NCBI GenBank assembly: GCA_963727915.1
Contig: CAVSID010000008.1
Location: 1 to 64,000 of the forward strand
Reading direction: 5' to 3'
DNA: 64,000 nucleotides
Source of the DNA: CAWAND01 sp963727915
GTDB taxonomy: Bacteria > Chloroflexota > Anaerolineae > Anaerolineales > E44-bin32
This document shows, in pieces, positions 28,576 to 38,376 of the stretch. A program made the position numbers and the translations under genes. The notes under the pieces are model-generated. The model saw only the letters and a program-made list of their open reading frames with translations. It had not been told where the DNA came from and searched no databases. Every line of letters starts with the position of its first letter. Position 1 is the stretch's first letter.

Positions 28576-28723
28576 TCCCCCGCCACCTGGCTGGGGTCGG
28601 TCCTCGCATTTGGATCACCCGCAACGCACGCCAATCCCCGCCTGCCCCGACATCACGAGACATTCCCGTATCAACTCGCGAGATGAATCAACCACACGAG
28701 CGGCGCTCGACATCAGTTTGGGT

Positions 28724-28741
28724 TTGTGAGGGATTTCACAA
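28724..28741. promoter_or_regulatory. Perfect CRP/FNR-type palindrome
   Basis: TTGTGA-GGGATT-TCACAA, fully symmetric half-sites. It lies between two convergent genes, so its target is unclear; it sits 8 bases before a strong hairpin. Confidence 0.6.
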
Positions 28742-28748
28742 TTACGAA

Positions 28749-28784
28749 GCCGGCGGCACGGCAAGAGGTTTGCCGGCCGCCGGC
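28749..28784. terminator. Strong GC-rich hairpin between convergent operons
   Basis: Outer stem GCCGGCGGC/GCCGCCGGC with inner stem GGCAA/TTGCC around a 5-base loop. It sits between the convergent DUF1638 and hydrogenase-protease genes, a position typical of a bidirectional terminator, but no long T-run follows on either strand. Confidence 0.5.
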
Positions 28785-28814
28785 TATGGGAGGGCGATGC
28801 CTCGGGCACATCAG

Positions 28815-29297
28815 TCAGGCGTCTGTGAGCACGCCTTGAATTGCCTGGATGGCCAGTGGGATGGCCGCTTCGACCTCCGGGCTCAGATCCTCTCCGAAAT
28901 TGATGACATCGAGCGCCTCGATTCCCACCAAAGTGATATCGGCACTTTTCGGGACGCCCAGTCCCGCTCGCCTTCCCAGTTCCAGCGCCACAGGCAGGCT
29001 GGTGTCATGGGGCGAGGCGCTGCGGCGGGTGGGCATATCGTCCGGCGACAGCAGCCGGACCGTTCCGGCCGGTGCACCGGTGCACATGGCGTCGATCACA
29101 ATCACACGATCGTATCCGACAAGGCGCTCCATCAGGCGCAGCCCGCCCCAGGTGTTCTCATCGACTTCCACGCCGGGCGCCTCGGCCAGCATCGGCCGCA
29201 GCGCTTGCGCCACTCGCAGCCCCACCCCATCGTCCCGCAGGATGGGATTGCCAAGCCCCAGCACCAGAGTCTTCACGTCAAGTGTTTGGTATGTCAT
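28815..29297 (-). CDS. [NiFe] hydrogenase maturation endopeptidase
   Basis: A 160-residue HycI/HyaD-type protease that trims the C-terminus of the hydrogenase large subunit after nickel insertion. GLGNPILRDDGVGLRVAQAL carries the first nickel-sensing acidic residue, VIVIDAMCTG the second, and SPHDTSLPVALELG the His. ATGA overlap with mvhA upstream shows coupling to its substrate. Last gene of the hdr-mvh operon. Confidence 0.9.
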   Translation of the reverse strand: MTYQTLDVKTLVLGLGNPILRDDGVGLRVAQALRPMLAEAPGVEVDENTWGGLRLMERLVGYDRVIVIDAMCTGAPAGTVRLLSPDDMPTRRSASPHDTSLPVALELGRRAGLGVPKSADITLVGIEALDVINFGEDLSPEVEAAIPLAIQAIQGVLTDA

Positions 29298-30835
29298 CTG
29301 TCCACCCCTCGATCGGGCAGATTTCGAGCAAACCAGCCTGGCTCAATCGAACGCATCAGGCGTTCGAAATGAACTGGGTCAGGCTGATCGATGACCTCTC
29401 CCTCGGGCCCGCGGATGGTCACTTCCAGCGGCATCTGGCCGGGCAGAGAGTGTGTGGCGCAGCCCAAGCATGGGTCGTAGGCTCGGAAAGCCATCTCGAT
29501 CTTGTTCAGCAAACCTTCCGACACAACCGTGCCCTTCTGGATCAGAGCCTCGGCCGCTCGCTTGATCGACATGTTGATGGGGGCATTGTTGTTGGTGGTG
29601 CCCACGATCAGGTTGACATGGGTCAGGATGCCACGCTCATCGGTCTGGTAGTGATGGGTCAGGGTACCGCGAGGTGCCTCGACGCAGCCGATGCCTTCAT
29701 CCGGAGTCTCGCGTCGGAAGGACCCGGAAATTCTCACCCGTGATCTCGGGATCCACCGCCAGTTCCACCCAGCGTTCGGTGGCGTAGAGCAGTTCAATCA
29801 GCCGTGCCCAGTGCGTGGCCAGGGTGGCGTGTACCGGCTTGCCGCCCAGCGTCTCGTACATCCGCTCATATTCGGCCTGCGCCAACGGGGTGGCCATGCC
29901 ATCCGCGGCGTTGAGGCGGGACAACGGCGTGGCCTTGTAGACCCCCGAGTCGACCCCGCCCTCGAAGCCCTTCCACCCAATCTTCTTCAGGTAGGGGAAC
30001 TTGAGGTACGACCAGGGCTCGACGCGCTCGGCGATGTACTCCCGGTACTCGCTGGCCGGGTACTTGGCGTGCTCTTCGCCTTCCGGTCCGACGATGCGGA
30101 TCATGCCCATCGTAGAAATTGACGAAGATTGTTCTCGTCCACCGTGCCCATGTTGTAGGTTCGGTCGGCATAGGCATCGCTCAGGATCAGGTTCAGGTAG
30201 TCCGAGTTCTCCAGCACCACGTCGTTGAACAGTTGAAGGGAGAACTTGGCGAAATCGATGGCCTCCCGGCCCAGATTCTCGATTTCCTGCCGCTGTTCCT
30301 CGGTGATGCCGCGGCTGACGCCGCCCGGCACGGCCCAATTGGGGTGAACCGGCCTTCCGCCCATCATCTTGATCAGGTGGTGTCCGTCGGCCCGCATCTT
30401 GAGCACCTTGCCGGCGACGTCCATGCCGACTTTCTTGATGATCCCCAGGATGTTGCGCTCGGCGACGGGCGCTTCGGGGCCAACGACGAAGTCGGGGCCG
30501 GCCAGCGCGTAGAAGTGGGTGGTGTGGTCGGTGGCGTAGAAGATGCTGTAGAAGAGCTCGCGCAGCTTCTTGGCCGTGGGCGGTGGGTCGACGTGGAACA
30601 GCGCGTCGAGGGCCTTGGCGGACGCCATGTGGTGCGCTTCAGGGCACACACCGCAGATCCGGTTGGTGATGTTGGGCATGTCCTCGGCCTGCCGACCGAC
30701 GCAGAAGCGCTCGAACCCGCGCAGTTCGGGGACTTGCAGGTAGGCATTGGCGACGTCGCCGTCTTCGGTCAAGAAGATGTCGATCTTGCCGTGCCCTTCG
30801 AGGCGGGTGATCGGATCAATCGAAACACGTTTCAT
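29294..30835 (-). CDS. mvhA: Group 3 [NiFe] hydrogenase large subunit (MvhA-like), frameshifted
   Basis: The catalytic nickel-iron subunit for H2 oxidation. It shows DPITRLEGHGKIDIFL at the N-terminus, the first ligand motif RICGVCPEAHH, and the C-terminal ligand/cleavage motif DPCLGCATH, all intact. The reading breaks near 30100-30120 (homologues read NFYDGxIRIV) and near 29700-29720 before EGIGCVEAPRGTL. The 30835 ATG follows GAGG at 7 bases and starts 14 bases after mvhG. Works with MvhG and MvhD to feed electrons to HdrABC. Confidence 0.88.
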
Positions 30836-30849
30836 AGCCACACCTCATC

Positions 30850-31843
30850 TCACGCGGTTTCGGCCGGCTGGCGCTCGGCGACATGCAGCGCCGAGCGGCG
30901 CAGTTCGCTTCCGGCCAGACTGAAGCGATAGAAGCTGCCCACCGTGTCCGGGATGCCCTCGGCGATGATGCGGGCAATTTCCTCCGGATCGTCGCTGTCG
31001 AGCACCGAAGCCAGCGCCGACATCATGCGGGCGCCGAAATCATCCACGCCTTCGTTCGGCCCGTAACAGCCGATGCAGGGCGACCCGACTGCGGGGCACA
31101 AAGCACCGCAACCATCACGCGTGGCGATGCCGCAGCAGACCAAACCCTGCTCCAGCAGACAGATATCTGGATCAGGGATCACCTCCCAGGTTCGTTTGAA
31201 GCCGGAGATCTTCTTCTCGCTTCGCTGCCGCGGGCAACTGTCACACACCGTAGTGTTGGCGCCGATCACCGATCCGGCGTCCGGCAGTTCGCCGTTGACG
31301 ATGGCCAGGACAGCATCCCAAATGCGCTCCGGCTCCGGCGGGCATCCGGGCAGGAAGTAGTCGACGTCCACCGTCTGGGCCAGGGTCCGCACCGTGTTGT
31401 AAAAGATCGGCAGATGCAGAGTTCCATCATCGGTGATCGTCTCGGGTTGGGGCCGGGTGCCATCAGGGTTGTCGAGAGCTCGGATTGTGGCCGTAGACGG
31501 TCTCGAAGATCGCTTCCCGATCCGCCAGATTGCCCAGCGCAGGGATGCCGCCGTCGACGGCGCACGAGCCAAAGGCGACCAGCACCTTCGATTTGCTGCG
31601 GAGCAGGCGGGCCATGTACTCCTGTTCGCTGGTCCGGATGGCGCCATTGAATAGACAGACGTCGATCGAACCGTCGTCCATCTTCTCGATGTCTTTGACT
31701 TTGGCATCCACGGCCACCGGCCACATCACGATGTCGAAGGCCGCTGCCACATCCAGAATCTTCTCATTGATCGCCAGGACGGCGATCTCGCAGCCTCCGC
31801 ACGAGGCCGCCCAGTAGAGCGCCAGCTTGCCCTTCTCGGTCAT
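30850..31843 (-). CDS. mvhG: [NiFe] hydrogenase small subunit (MvhG-like), frameshifted
   Basis: The iron-sulfur electron-transfer subunit. LALYWAASCGGCEIAVLAIN holds the proximal-cluster CxxC, VAFGSCAVDGGIPAL the third Cys and FLPGCPPEPERIWDAVLAI the fourth; further Cys in VVCDSCPR-type and GSPCIGCYGPNEG segments suit medial and distal clusters. The frame slips near 31485 (before ALDNPDGTRPQP). The ATG at 31843 follows GGAGG and overlaps the mvhD stop (ATGA). Confidence 0.87.
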
Positions 31844-32337
31844 CTGGCCACCTCCATTGCCTCTGCGTGCTCTTCGGCGAGGGCCTGGATAGCCTCCTCC
31901 GCCTCGGGATCTTTCGCCCAGTAGCCCGGCCAATCCATCGGGCCGAGGGCCCGGATGTCCTCCACCATGTCCCGAATGGCCTGGGCCAACACCCCACCTT
32001 CGGCGGCGGAGGCCCACTGCAGACGGATGCGCTTCTCTTCCATGCCGAAGCCCAACAGGGTCTGCTTGAGCATCTCAAATCGCCGCATGGTCTTGTAGTT
32101 CTGCTCCTGATAGTGGCATTCGCCCGGATGGCAGCCGGCGATCATCACGCCGTCGGCCCCTTTGGAGATCGCCCGGAGCACGAAGGCTGGATCCACCCGG
32201 CCGCTGCACATGACGCGCAGCATGCGGATGTTGGCCGGATACTTCATCCGGCTTGTCCCGGCCAGGTCCGCCGCGCGGTACGAGCACCAGTTGCACAGGA
32301 ATGCCACAATCTTGGGTTCGAAGGTTGTTTCAGCCAT
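31840..32337 (-). CDS. mvhD: MvhD-like electron-transfer subunit linking hydrogenase to Hdr
   Basis: A 165-residue iron-sulfur protein: FLCNWCSYRAADLAGTSRM, then RVMCSGRVDPAFVLRAISKG and GCHPGECHYQEQNYKTMRR are the conserved Cys-bearing blocks of MvhD, which carries electrons from the hydrogenase to the HdrA flavin. The start at 32337 is the family start. It lies 16 bases after hdrA and overlaps mvhG, showing that the complex is encoded in one operon. Confidence 0.93.
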   Translation of the reverse strand: MAETTFEPKIVAFLCNWCSYRAADLAGTSRMKYPANIRMLRVMCSGRVDPAFVLRAISKGADGVMIAGCHPGECHYQEQNYKTMRRFEMLKQTLLGFGMEEKRIRLQWASAAEGGVLAQAIRDMVEDIRALGPMDWPGYWAKDPEAEEAIQALAEEHAEAMEVAR

Positions 32338-32353
32338 GCTTGAACCGCCTCTC

Positions 32354-34358
32354 TCAGGCCAGGACCGCGTCATCAGTCGCCGGGAGGGCATCGAAGAGCA
32401 GGCCCTCGATCTCGGCGAAGATCTGGTCATCTCGGAAGTGGGCCCCACTGATCGCCTTGGCCGGGCAGGCGGCCACACACGTGCCGCAGCCCTTGCACAG
32501 GGCGGTGTTGATGTAGCTCACCCCTTCGTTGGCCAGGAACTCAATGGCGTTGAACGGGCAGAGCTCATTGCAGATGCGGCAGCCGGAGCATCTTTCGGCG
32601 TCGATAGTAGCCACAACGGGTTCGATCTCGACGCTTCCCTTGCTGATCATGCCCTGGACCCGGGCAGCAGCTGCCGCTCCCTGAGAAACCGTGTCGGGGA
32701 TGTCTTTCGGGCCCTGGCAGGCGCCGGCGATGAAGATGCCGTCGGTCATGGTGGCCACCGGATCCAGCTTCGGGTGCCGCTCGGTGAACCAGCCGGCCGC
32801 GCCGCGTGAAATCCCGAACTTGAGGCCGACTTCGTCGGCATCCGCTCGGGGCTCGAGCGCCGCCATCAGGATCACCATGTCGACCGGGATGCGGCGTTGC
32901 ATGCCAAGCAGGGTGTCCTCAGCCTGGATCACCAACTTGCCTTCTTCTTCTGGGGTGCGGGCAATGTCGGTAACCTCGGCCACGCGCCCACGCACGAAGT
33001 GCATCCCTTCCTGCAGCAGCCGGTCATAGAACTCTTCGTAGCCTTTGCTCAGCGGTCGCATGTCGATGTAGAACGAGTACACCTCAGCTCCGGTCTTTTC
33101 CATCACCAGGTGTCCGAACTTGAGGGCGCTCATGCAACAGATCGCCGAGCAATAGGGGTGATTCTTCTGATCACGACTTCCGACACAATGGATCACGGCC
33201 ACCGATTTCGGGGTGGTCACGCCGTCTCGCAAGACCAGGGCGCCCTCGGTGGGCCCGGCGGCGTTGCACAGCCGCTCAAACTCCAAGCTGGTGAACACAT
33301 TGGGGAGCTTGCCGTACCCATATTGAGGCATTTTGCGCGTGTCAAACAGATCGTAACCCGTGGCCAGGATGACGTTGCCCACGTCGAGCGAAATGATTTG
33401 GTCTTTCTGCTCCATGTCGATGGCTTCGGTTGGGCAGAACTTCTCGCAGGCCAGGCACTTGCCAGTTTCGAAGAAGGTGCAGTTGACGGTGTCGACCACC
33501 GGGAATTTCGGGATCGCCTGAGGGAACGGGCGGTAGATGGCCTTGCGGAAGCCGAGGCCGACTTCGAAGCCCTCGTCCAGCACGTTCTTGGGGCACTTTT
33601 CCATGCAGATGCCGCAGCCGGTGCACAGCTCTTCGTCCACGAAGCGGGCCTTCTTGCGGATCCGGGCGTGGAAGCTGCCCACAAAACCCGTGATTTCTTC
33701 GACCTCGCTGTAGGAGTAGAGCGTGATGTTGGGGTGCGTCCCCACATCGGACATCTTGGGTGTCAGAATACAGGCCGCGCAGTCGAGCGTGGGGAAGGTC
33801 TTGTCGAACTGGGCCATGTGGCCGCCAATCGACGGTTCGCGTTCGCACCATCACCACCTGATAACCCGCATCCGCCAGCTCGAGGGCCGCCTGGATTCCG
33901 GCGATGCCCCCGCCCACCACAAGCGTGGTGGAGTCAACCGGCACGTGTTCGGCTACCAGCGGTTCGTGCAGCTTGACCCGCTCGACAGCGGCGGCGATCA
34001 TCGCCTTGGCTTTTTCCGTGGCGGCGGCCTGATCTTCGATGACCCAGGACACCTGCTCACGCAGGCTGGTCATCTGGAACAGGTAAGGGTTGAGCCCGGC
34101 GTTGGCGCAGGCCTTTCTGAAGGTCTTCTCGTGCAGGTGAGGCGAACAGGCCCCGACGACCACACGCGTGAGTCCAAGCTCTTTGATATCCTGCTCGATC
34201 AGCTCCTGGCCGAGCGAAGAACACATGAACTTGTACTCGCGCGCGATCACAACCCCTTCCAGGGCTTCGCCGGCCCAGCGTGCGACCTCTTCCACGTCCA
34301 CGATGCCGGCGATGTTGCTTCCACAATGGCAGATATAAACGCCCACTCTCTCAGTCAT
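32354..34358 (-). CDS. hdrA: Heterodisulfide reductase-like subunit A (HdrA), frameshifted
   Basis: The FAD/iron-sulfur subunit that performs flavin-based electron bifurcation in Hdr complexes. N-terminal VGVYICHCGSNIAGIVDV, the FAD-binding VVGGGIAGIQAALELADAGY, CAACILTPKM, ferredoxin motifs CTGCGICMEKCP and C-terminal CSGCRICNELCP and CKGCGTCVAACP are present. One indel near 33843 splits the gene just after YQVVMV; the shifted frame reads EPSIGGHMAQFDKTFPTLDC, as in homologues. It overlaps hdrB by 8 bases. About 668 residues, the usual HdrA length. Confidence 0.92.
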
Positions 34359-35328
34359 GCTGGACCTCCACACGCGCTTTGGGCATCGGCAGAGATTTGT
34401 CGTCCCGCTTGCGCCGGGCCGGCTGAGGCGGTTCGGGTGGTGGCACAGTGCCTATCTTGGCCAGCGCGTCCACCGTCGAGACCAGCTCCTGGCCAATCCC
34501 CAAGCTGCGAGGCGTCATGCCCATCGCCAGGCCAATGACCTGCGTGAAGTACAGGATCGGCACGTGATACGAGGTGCCGAAATGGCGGTTCATGGCCGCC
34601 TGGTAGCCGTCCAGGTTGAGCTGGCACATCGGGCACAATGTGACAATGGCATCCGCTTCGGTGTCGGCTGCGGCCTTGATCAGGCGCCGGATGAGTTCAA
34701 GCCCGGAATCCTCGCTGATCTGGCTCATGTGCCCGCCGCAACAATCGGCCTTGAGCGGGTAGTCCACCACCTGGGCACCAAGCGCTTCGAGCACCCTGTC
34801 CAGCGAGGTGGGATTCTCAGTATTCTGCGACCCGTTGCTGAAGTCCGGCCGCACGACCATGCATCCGTAGTACGGGGCCAGCTTCAATCCGTAGAGCGGT
34901 CGCGTGGTCGCTTCCGCCAACCTATCCAGCCCGACGTCTTGATAGATAACGTCCAGCAAATGGCGAACGTGTAGGGTGCCCGGCTCGTACGAGAGCCCGC
35001 CCTCCGCCAGCGCTTGGGTTACCCGCTCGGCCAGGCCATTATCCAACCCGAGATATTTGTCGGCCTTGCGCAAATTCAAGTAGCAGGCGCTGCAGGGGGC
35101 AGTCAGTTCAGTCACGCCTTCGTTCTTGGCCGCCTGGGCCAGATTGCGCGCGATCAGGCTGTAGGCAGCGGTTTGATTGAGGGCAAGGTACTCGGTAGCG
35201 CCGCAGCAGTTCCAGTCTTCGATTTCGACCAACTCCAGTCCCAGCGGCCCGGCGATGGCGCGTGTGGACAGGTCGTAGGCGGCGGCATTCTTCTCCAACG
35301 AACAACCGGGGTAGTAGCTGTATTTCAT
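34351..35328 (-). CDS. hdrB: Heterodisulfide reductase-like subunit B (HdrB)
   Basis: A 325-residue protein with two CCG domains that bind the non-cubane clusters of Hdr: MKYSYYPGCSLEKNAAAYDL with EDWNCCGATEY and PCSACYLNLRKAD, then APYYGCMVVRP with KADCCGGHM and TLCPMCQLNLDGYQ. It provides the disulfide-type active site; in a bacterium without CoM/CoB the real acceptor is unknown. AGGAG-like site before the ATG; ATGA overlap with hdrC and 8-base overlap with hdrA. Confidence 0.94.
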   Translation of the reverse strand: MKYSYYPGCSLEKNAAAYDLSTRAIAGPLGLELVEIEDWNCCGATEYLALNQTAAYSLIARNLAQAAKNEGVTELTAPCSACYLNLRKADKYLGLDNGLAERVTQALAEGGLSYEPGTLHVRHLLDVIYQDVGLDRLAEATTRPLYGLKLAPYYGCMVVRPDFSNGSQNTENPTSLDRVLEALGAQVVDYPLKADCCGGHMSQISEDSGLELIRRLIKAAADTEADAIVTLCPMCQLNLDGYQAAMNRHFGTSYHVPILYFTQVIGLAMGMTPRSLGIGQELVSTVDALAKIGTVPPPEPPQPARRKRDDKSLPMPKARVEVQHD

Positions 35329-35889
35329 GCCTGCGCCTCCAGTTCCTTGGCTCTGGCAAGGATCTTCTTGAGGCCGTCGATCCCCTTGATTCGCGTCGGC
35401 GTCAGGGCCATGCGGCCCTTGGTCACCAGTCCGATGCCCATATCGGCTAGCTTGAACGCACCCAGTGGATTGTGGCGAAGCATGTGGATGCCCATCAAGC
35501 CGAGCTCAAAGGAGCGCCCGTAGTTTTCGACCCAACCGATAAAGGTCTTGGAAAAATCCGGGGCCCTCGAGTCGTCGTAGCAGCCTTCCTTGACGGCCAT
35601 CTGTTTCAGGGTGTACATGATCTCGGTAATGGGGATCTCCTTGGGGCAGCGCTCCGTGCAGCGGTAGCACGATACGCAGTACCAGGGCGTGTTGCTCTTG
35701 AGCACCTCATCTCGCATGTCGGCGTTGATCATGGCAAACAACTGGCGCGGGCGTGTGGTCCATATCACCGGCCGAAGGGCACGACCCCCCGCACGTGCCG
35801 CACTGCAGGCAAGTCTGGAGCGCGGCACCCCCTGGGACCGCAGAGATGACCTGATCCATGAAGGCGTTGTTAGAGTTGGCTCGGTGCAT
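35325..35889 (-). CDS. hdrC: Heterodisulfide reductase-like subunit C (HdrC), frameshifted
   Basis: The small ferredoxin-like subunit joining HdrA and HdrB. CLQCGTCGGSCPSAGDMDHTP carries the first [4Fe-4S] motif and CVSCYRCTERCPKEIPITEI the second. An extra base in the GGG run at 35749-35751 breaks the frame between HTP and RQLFAMINADMRDEVL. The ATG at 35889 has GAGG 7 bases upstream. First gene of the hdr-mvh operon; two CRP/FNR-type palindromes lie 350-430 bases upstream. Confidence 0.9.
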
Positions 35890-36240
35890 ATGTCACCTCA
35901 ATCGCTTGTGGCCACCGCGCGCTGCCGGCAGGCAGGGCACGGCAGAACGCCAGGTCGGATGCGGCTTGGTTGTCGTTGATCAGCAATGCGTAGTGGAGAG
36001 AGGACCTTCGGCGGCCAAGACGGGGTGTCCTGCGCGCCTTCGGAGAAGTCTGTGGACCCTCGAGGTCGTGACGTCTTCTTTCGTAGTAGAGCCTCTAAGC
36101 CTGGTGAACGGATATTGTCGGTCACCTACCCTCACCAACAAAAGAGCCGCTCTACCTCTCGAGAACCGGGCTACGCCTTGCCTGATACCACCCCTGGGGA
36201 TAGCTTCTTTGCCGCCTTCCCCTCATAGCCTCCTATACTA
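35890..36240. other. Intergenic region upstream of the hdr-mvh operon
   Basis: No protein-like frame with a ribosome site. With the two adjacent palindromes, this is the control region of hdrC. No unambiguous -35/-10 pair was found. Confidence 0.45.
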
Positions 36241-36256
36241 TGTGACAGATTTCACA
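36241..36256. promoter_or_regulatory. CRP/FNR-type palindrome upstream of hdrC
   Basis: TGTGA-CAGATT-TCACA, the exact CRP-type consensus arms. One of two sites 48 bases apart in the region between the cooC-like stop and the hdrC start. Confidence 0.65.
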
Positions 36257-36303
36257 AATCGTCCCTACTAACTCTTCACCAAGGGGGCATGACAAATGTC
36301 ACT

Positions 36304-36321
36304 TTGTGAAATTTATCACAA
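36304..36321. promoter_or_regulatory. Perfect CRP/FNR-type palindrome upstream of hdrC
   Basis: TTGTGA-AATTTA-TCACAA, perfectly symmetric, in a short AT-rich patch of an otherwise GC-rich region. A further half-site (TGTCAC) lies just before it. Likely controls the hdr-mvh operon. Confidence 0.7.
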
Positions 36322-36448
36322 TCTACAAGGGCTGTATGTTGTCCGACCGGGACTTGTGCGCTGCTTGTTAGGGAAATAGCTTGCGGAGGAACTGCGCAGG
36401 GGCTGTGTTCAGGTTGAGTGCCGGAAGGGGAGCAGGGCTCTCCAGAAC

Positions 36449-37243
36449 CTAGTCTTCCAGTTCAAGAGTCAGTGAGGCGACGATCTCCCGGACAGCGCTG
36501 TCGAGCGCTGGCGATGCGCCGTACATGGCGGACCCCTTCCGATCCGCCTGGCGTACGGCATCATCCTCAGGCAACGTACCGAGGACTCTCAATCCCGGGG
36601 AGTTCTCGAGGACAAAGGAACGATCCGTGTCATCCCGGATCTTGCTGCCAACGAGGTAAATGCGATCCAAGCCGATGTCCTGGCCGAGGTGCTTGATCTG
36701 GTCGGCCGTTCCCAGACTGCGCAGCGTCGGTTCGACCACCACCAGCATGGCATCCACGGCGTCGGCCGTGGCCCGCCCGAGGTGTTCGACACCGGCATAC
36801 ATATCCAAAAGGACGACCTCGTCCCTACGAAGCAAGATGTGGGTGATCAGGGCCCTGAGGAGCGTGCTCTCCGGACAAATGCAGCCGGAGCCCCCCGATT
36901 CGACCCCGCCCAGCTCGAGCAGTTTGACCCCGTCATGGATGGCCGAGAAGCGATCCGGCAGATCGTCGACGCGAGGGTTGAGTTTGAAATAGCCGCCATA
37001 CGAGCCCGGTTCAGCGCCGGTCCGTTCCAGGATCAGTTGGTCCATTTCGGAGATGGGGGAGACGGTGGCCAGGGCGGCCGAAGGAAACCCGAGCGCAGCC
37101 CCAAGGCACGGTGATGGGTCGGCGTCGATGGCCAGCACTGAGCGGCCCGCCTCGGCGTAGGATCCGGCCAGCAACGCAGTCAAGGTCGTCTTGCCCACCC
37201 CGCCCTTGCCTGTGATGGCAAGTTTCAATCCATCCTCAGCCAT
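36449..37243 (-). CDS. cooC: CooC/MinD-like nickel-insertion ATPase
   Basis: A 264-residue P-loop ATPase. LKLAITGKGGVGKTTLTALL is the deviant Walker A with signature Lys, VLAIDADPSPCLGAALGF the second loop, and VVLLDMYAGVEHLGRATADA the Walker B; CICPESTLLRALI holds a Cys pair position used for metal binding in CooC. It matures CO dehydrogenase or acetyl-CoA synthase. Last gene of the acs operon, separate from the AcsF copy at 40788-41561. The start at 37243 matches the family start although no ribosome site is evident. Confidence 0.87.
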   Translation of the reverse strand: MAEDGLKLAITGKGGVGKTTLTALLAGSYAEAGRSVLAIDADPSPCLGAALGFPSAALATVSPISEMDQLILERTGAEPGSYGGYFKLNPRVDDLPDRFSAIHDGVKLLELGGVESGGSGCICPESTLLRALITHILLRRDEVVLLDMYAGVEHLGRATADAVDAMLVVVEPTLRSLGTADQIKHLGQDIGLDRIYLVGSKIRDDTDRSFVLENSPGLRVLGTLPEDDAVRQADRKGSAMYGASPALDSAVREIVASLTLELED

Positions 37244-37448
37244 GGACCAAGCATAGGTGCGCCCATCAACCCGCACCAGTGACATAACTCGTCCCGGTGC
37301 ATGACAGATGGAATACAGATTGACGTGTTGGGCTAGGGGCCATGCCCCAAGAGCCAGAAACTCGACGGCGGCCCCTGATCGAGGCCGCCGTCGCACTCCC
37401 CCGGCATGGCTACTTTGCCCGCCCACCAAGCCGGGCGAGTGAACTGGC

Positions 37449-38352
37449 TCAGAAGTTCTCGAGCAGATACTCGTACGCGGTCAAGGCTGCCTTGGCGCCC
37501 TCCCCCACGGCGATCAACACCTGTTCGGCGAAGACGTCGGTCACGTCACCGGCGGCAAATACCCCATCGACCCCGGTCTGGTTGACCGCATCGACCTTGA
37601 TCCGACCCATGTCATCCAGCGGCACAAGATCGGCCACGGCCTCGGAGCGCGGCTTGAGCGCCAACTCGACGAAGAACGCTTCGGCTTCCAGCTCGCGTCG
37701 CCCGCCGTTCTGGCTGACTACCAGCTTGCGCGCGTGCGAGTCACCCAGCACTTCCTCCACCCGGTAGCCTTCCAGGACTTCGACCTTGGGATCGTTGAGG
37801 ATCTTCTGCCCCAGGGCCGAATCGAGTTCACCATGGGACGGGGCTACCAGGGTCACCCTTTTGGCGATGTGCGCCAGTTCGGCAACCGAGCGCAGCGCCA
37901 GCTTCGTATCACCGATGACGCACACCTCGCGGTCGATGAACAACGGAGCATACGACACGGCGCTGTAACACAGGCCGCGCATCATGAACTCTTTCTCGCC
38001 CGGGACGTCCATCAGGGTTCCGATGGCCCCGGTGGCCACGATCACCGCACGCGGCATCGTACGTTTCGCCACCCGAAGTGTGGACGCGGAAGCCGCCGTT
38101 GTGGCGCTCGACTTTCTCCGCCTTGTCGAATTGGCGGGCGAAATCGAGGTACTCGACCTCGTTGACAAAGCGATTGACGGTCTCCTCGCCATTGATCACC
38201 AGATGCTTCTCGACAAACGGCAGCTGGAGCCGGTAGTTGGTCTTCCCGCCCAGATCCTTGGTAATCATCAGGACGTTGAGGCGCTTGCGCAAGGCATACG
38301 ACGTGGCGGTCAGGCCAGCCGGCCCTCCGCCGAGCACAATCAGGTCGTACAT
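37449..38352 (-). CDS. Thioredoxin-reductase-like flavoprotein lacking the redox CxxC, frameshifted
   Basis: The N-terminus YDLIVLGGGPAGLTATSYAL binds FAD, and VDGVFAAGDVTDVFAEQVLI is the second FAD motif near the C-terminus, as in thioredoxin reductases. A frameshift lies near 38053 (TYDA then RAVIVATGAIGTLMDVPGE). Where thioredoxin reductases have SYCATCDG, this protein has LCYSAVSYA, so both redox Cys are absent, and the NADPH motif GGGDSA is replaced by VIGDTKLAL. It is probably a ferredoxin- or other-donor-dependent relative. Located between malic enzyme and cooC in the acs operon. Confidence 0.78.
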
Positions 38353-38376
38353 GGCATCATTCTCCTTCAGGCAGCC

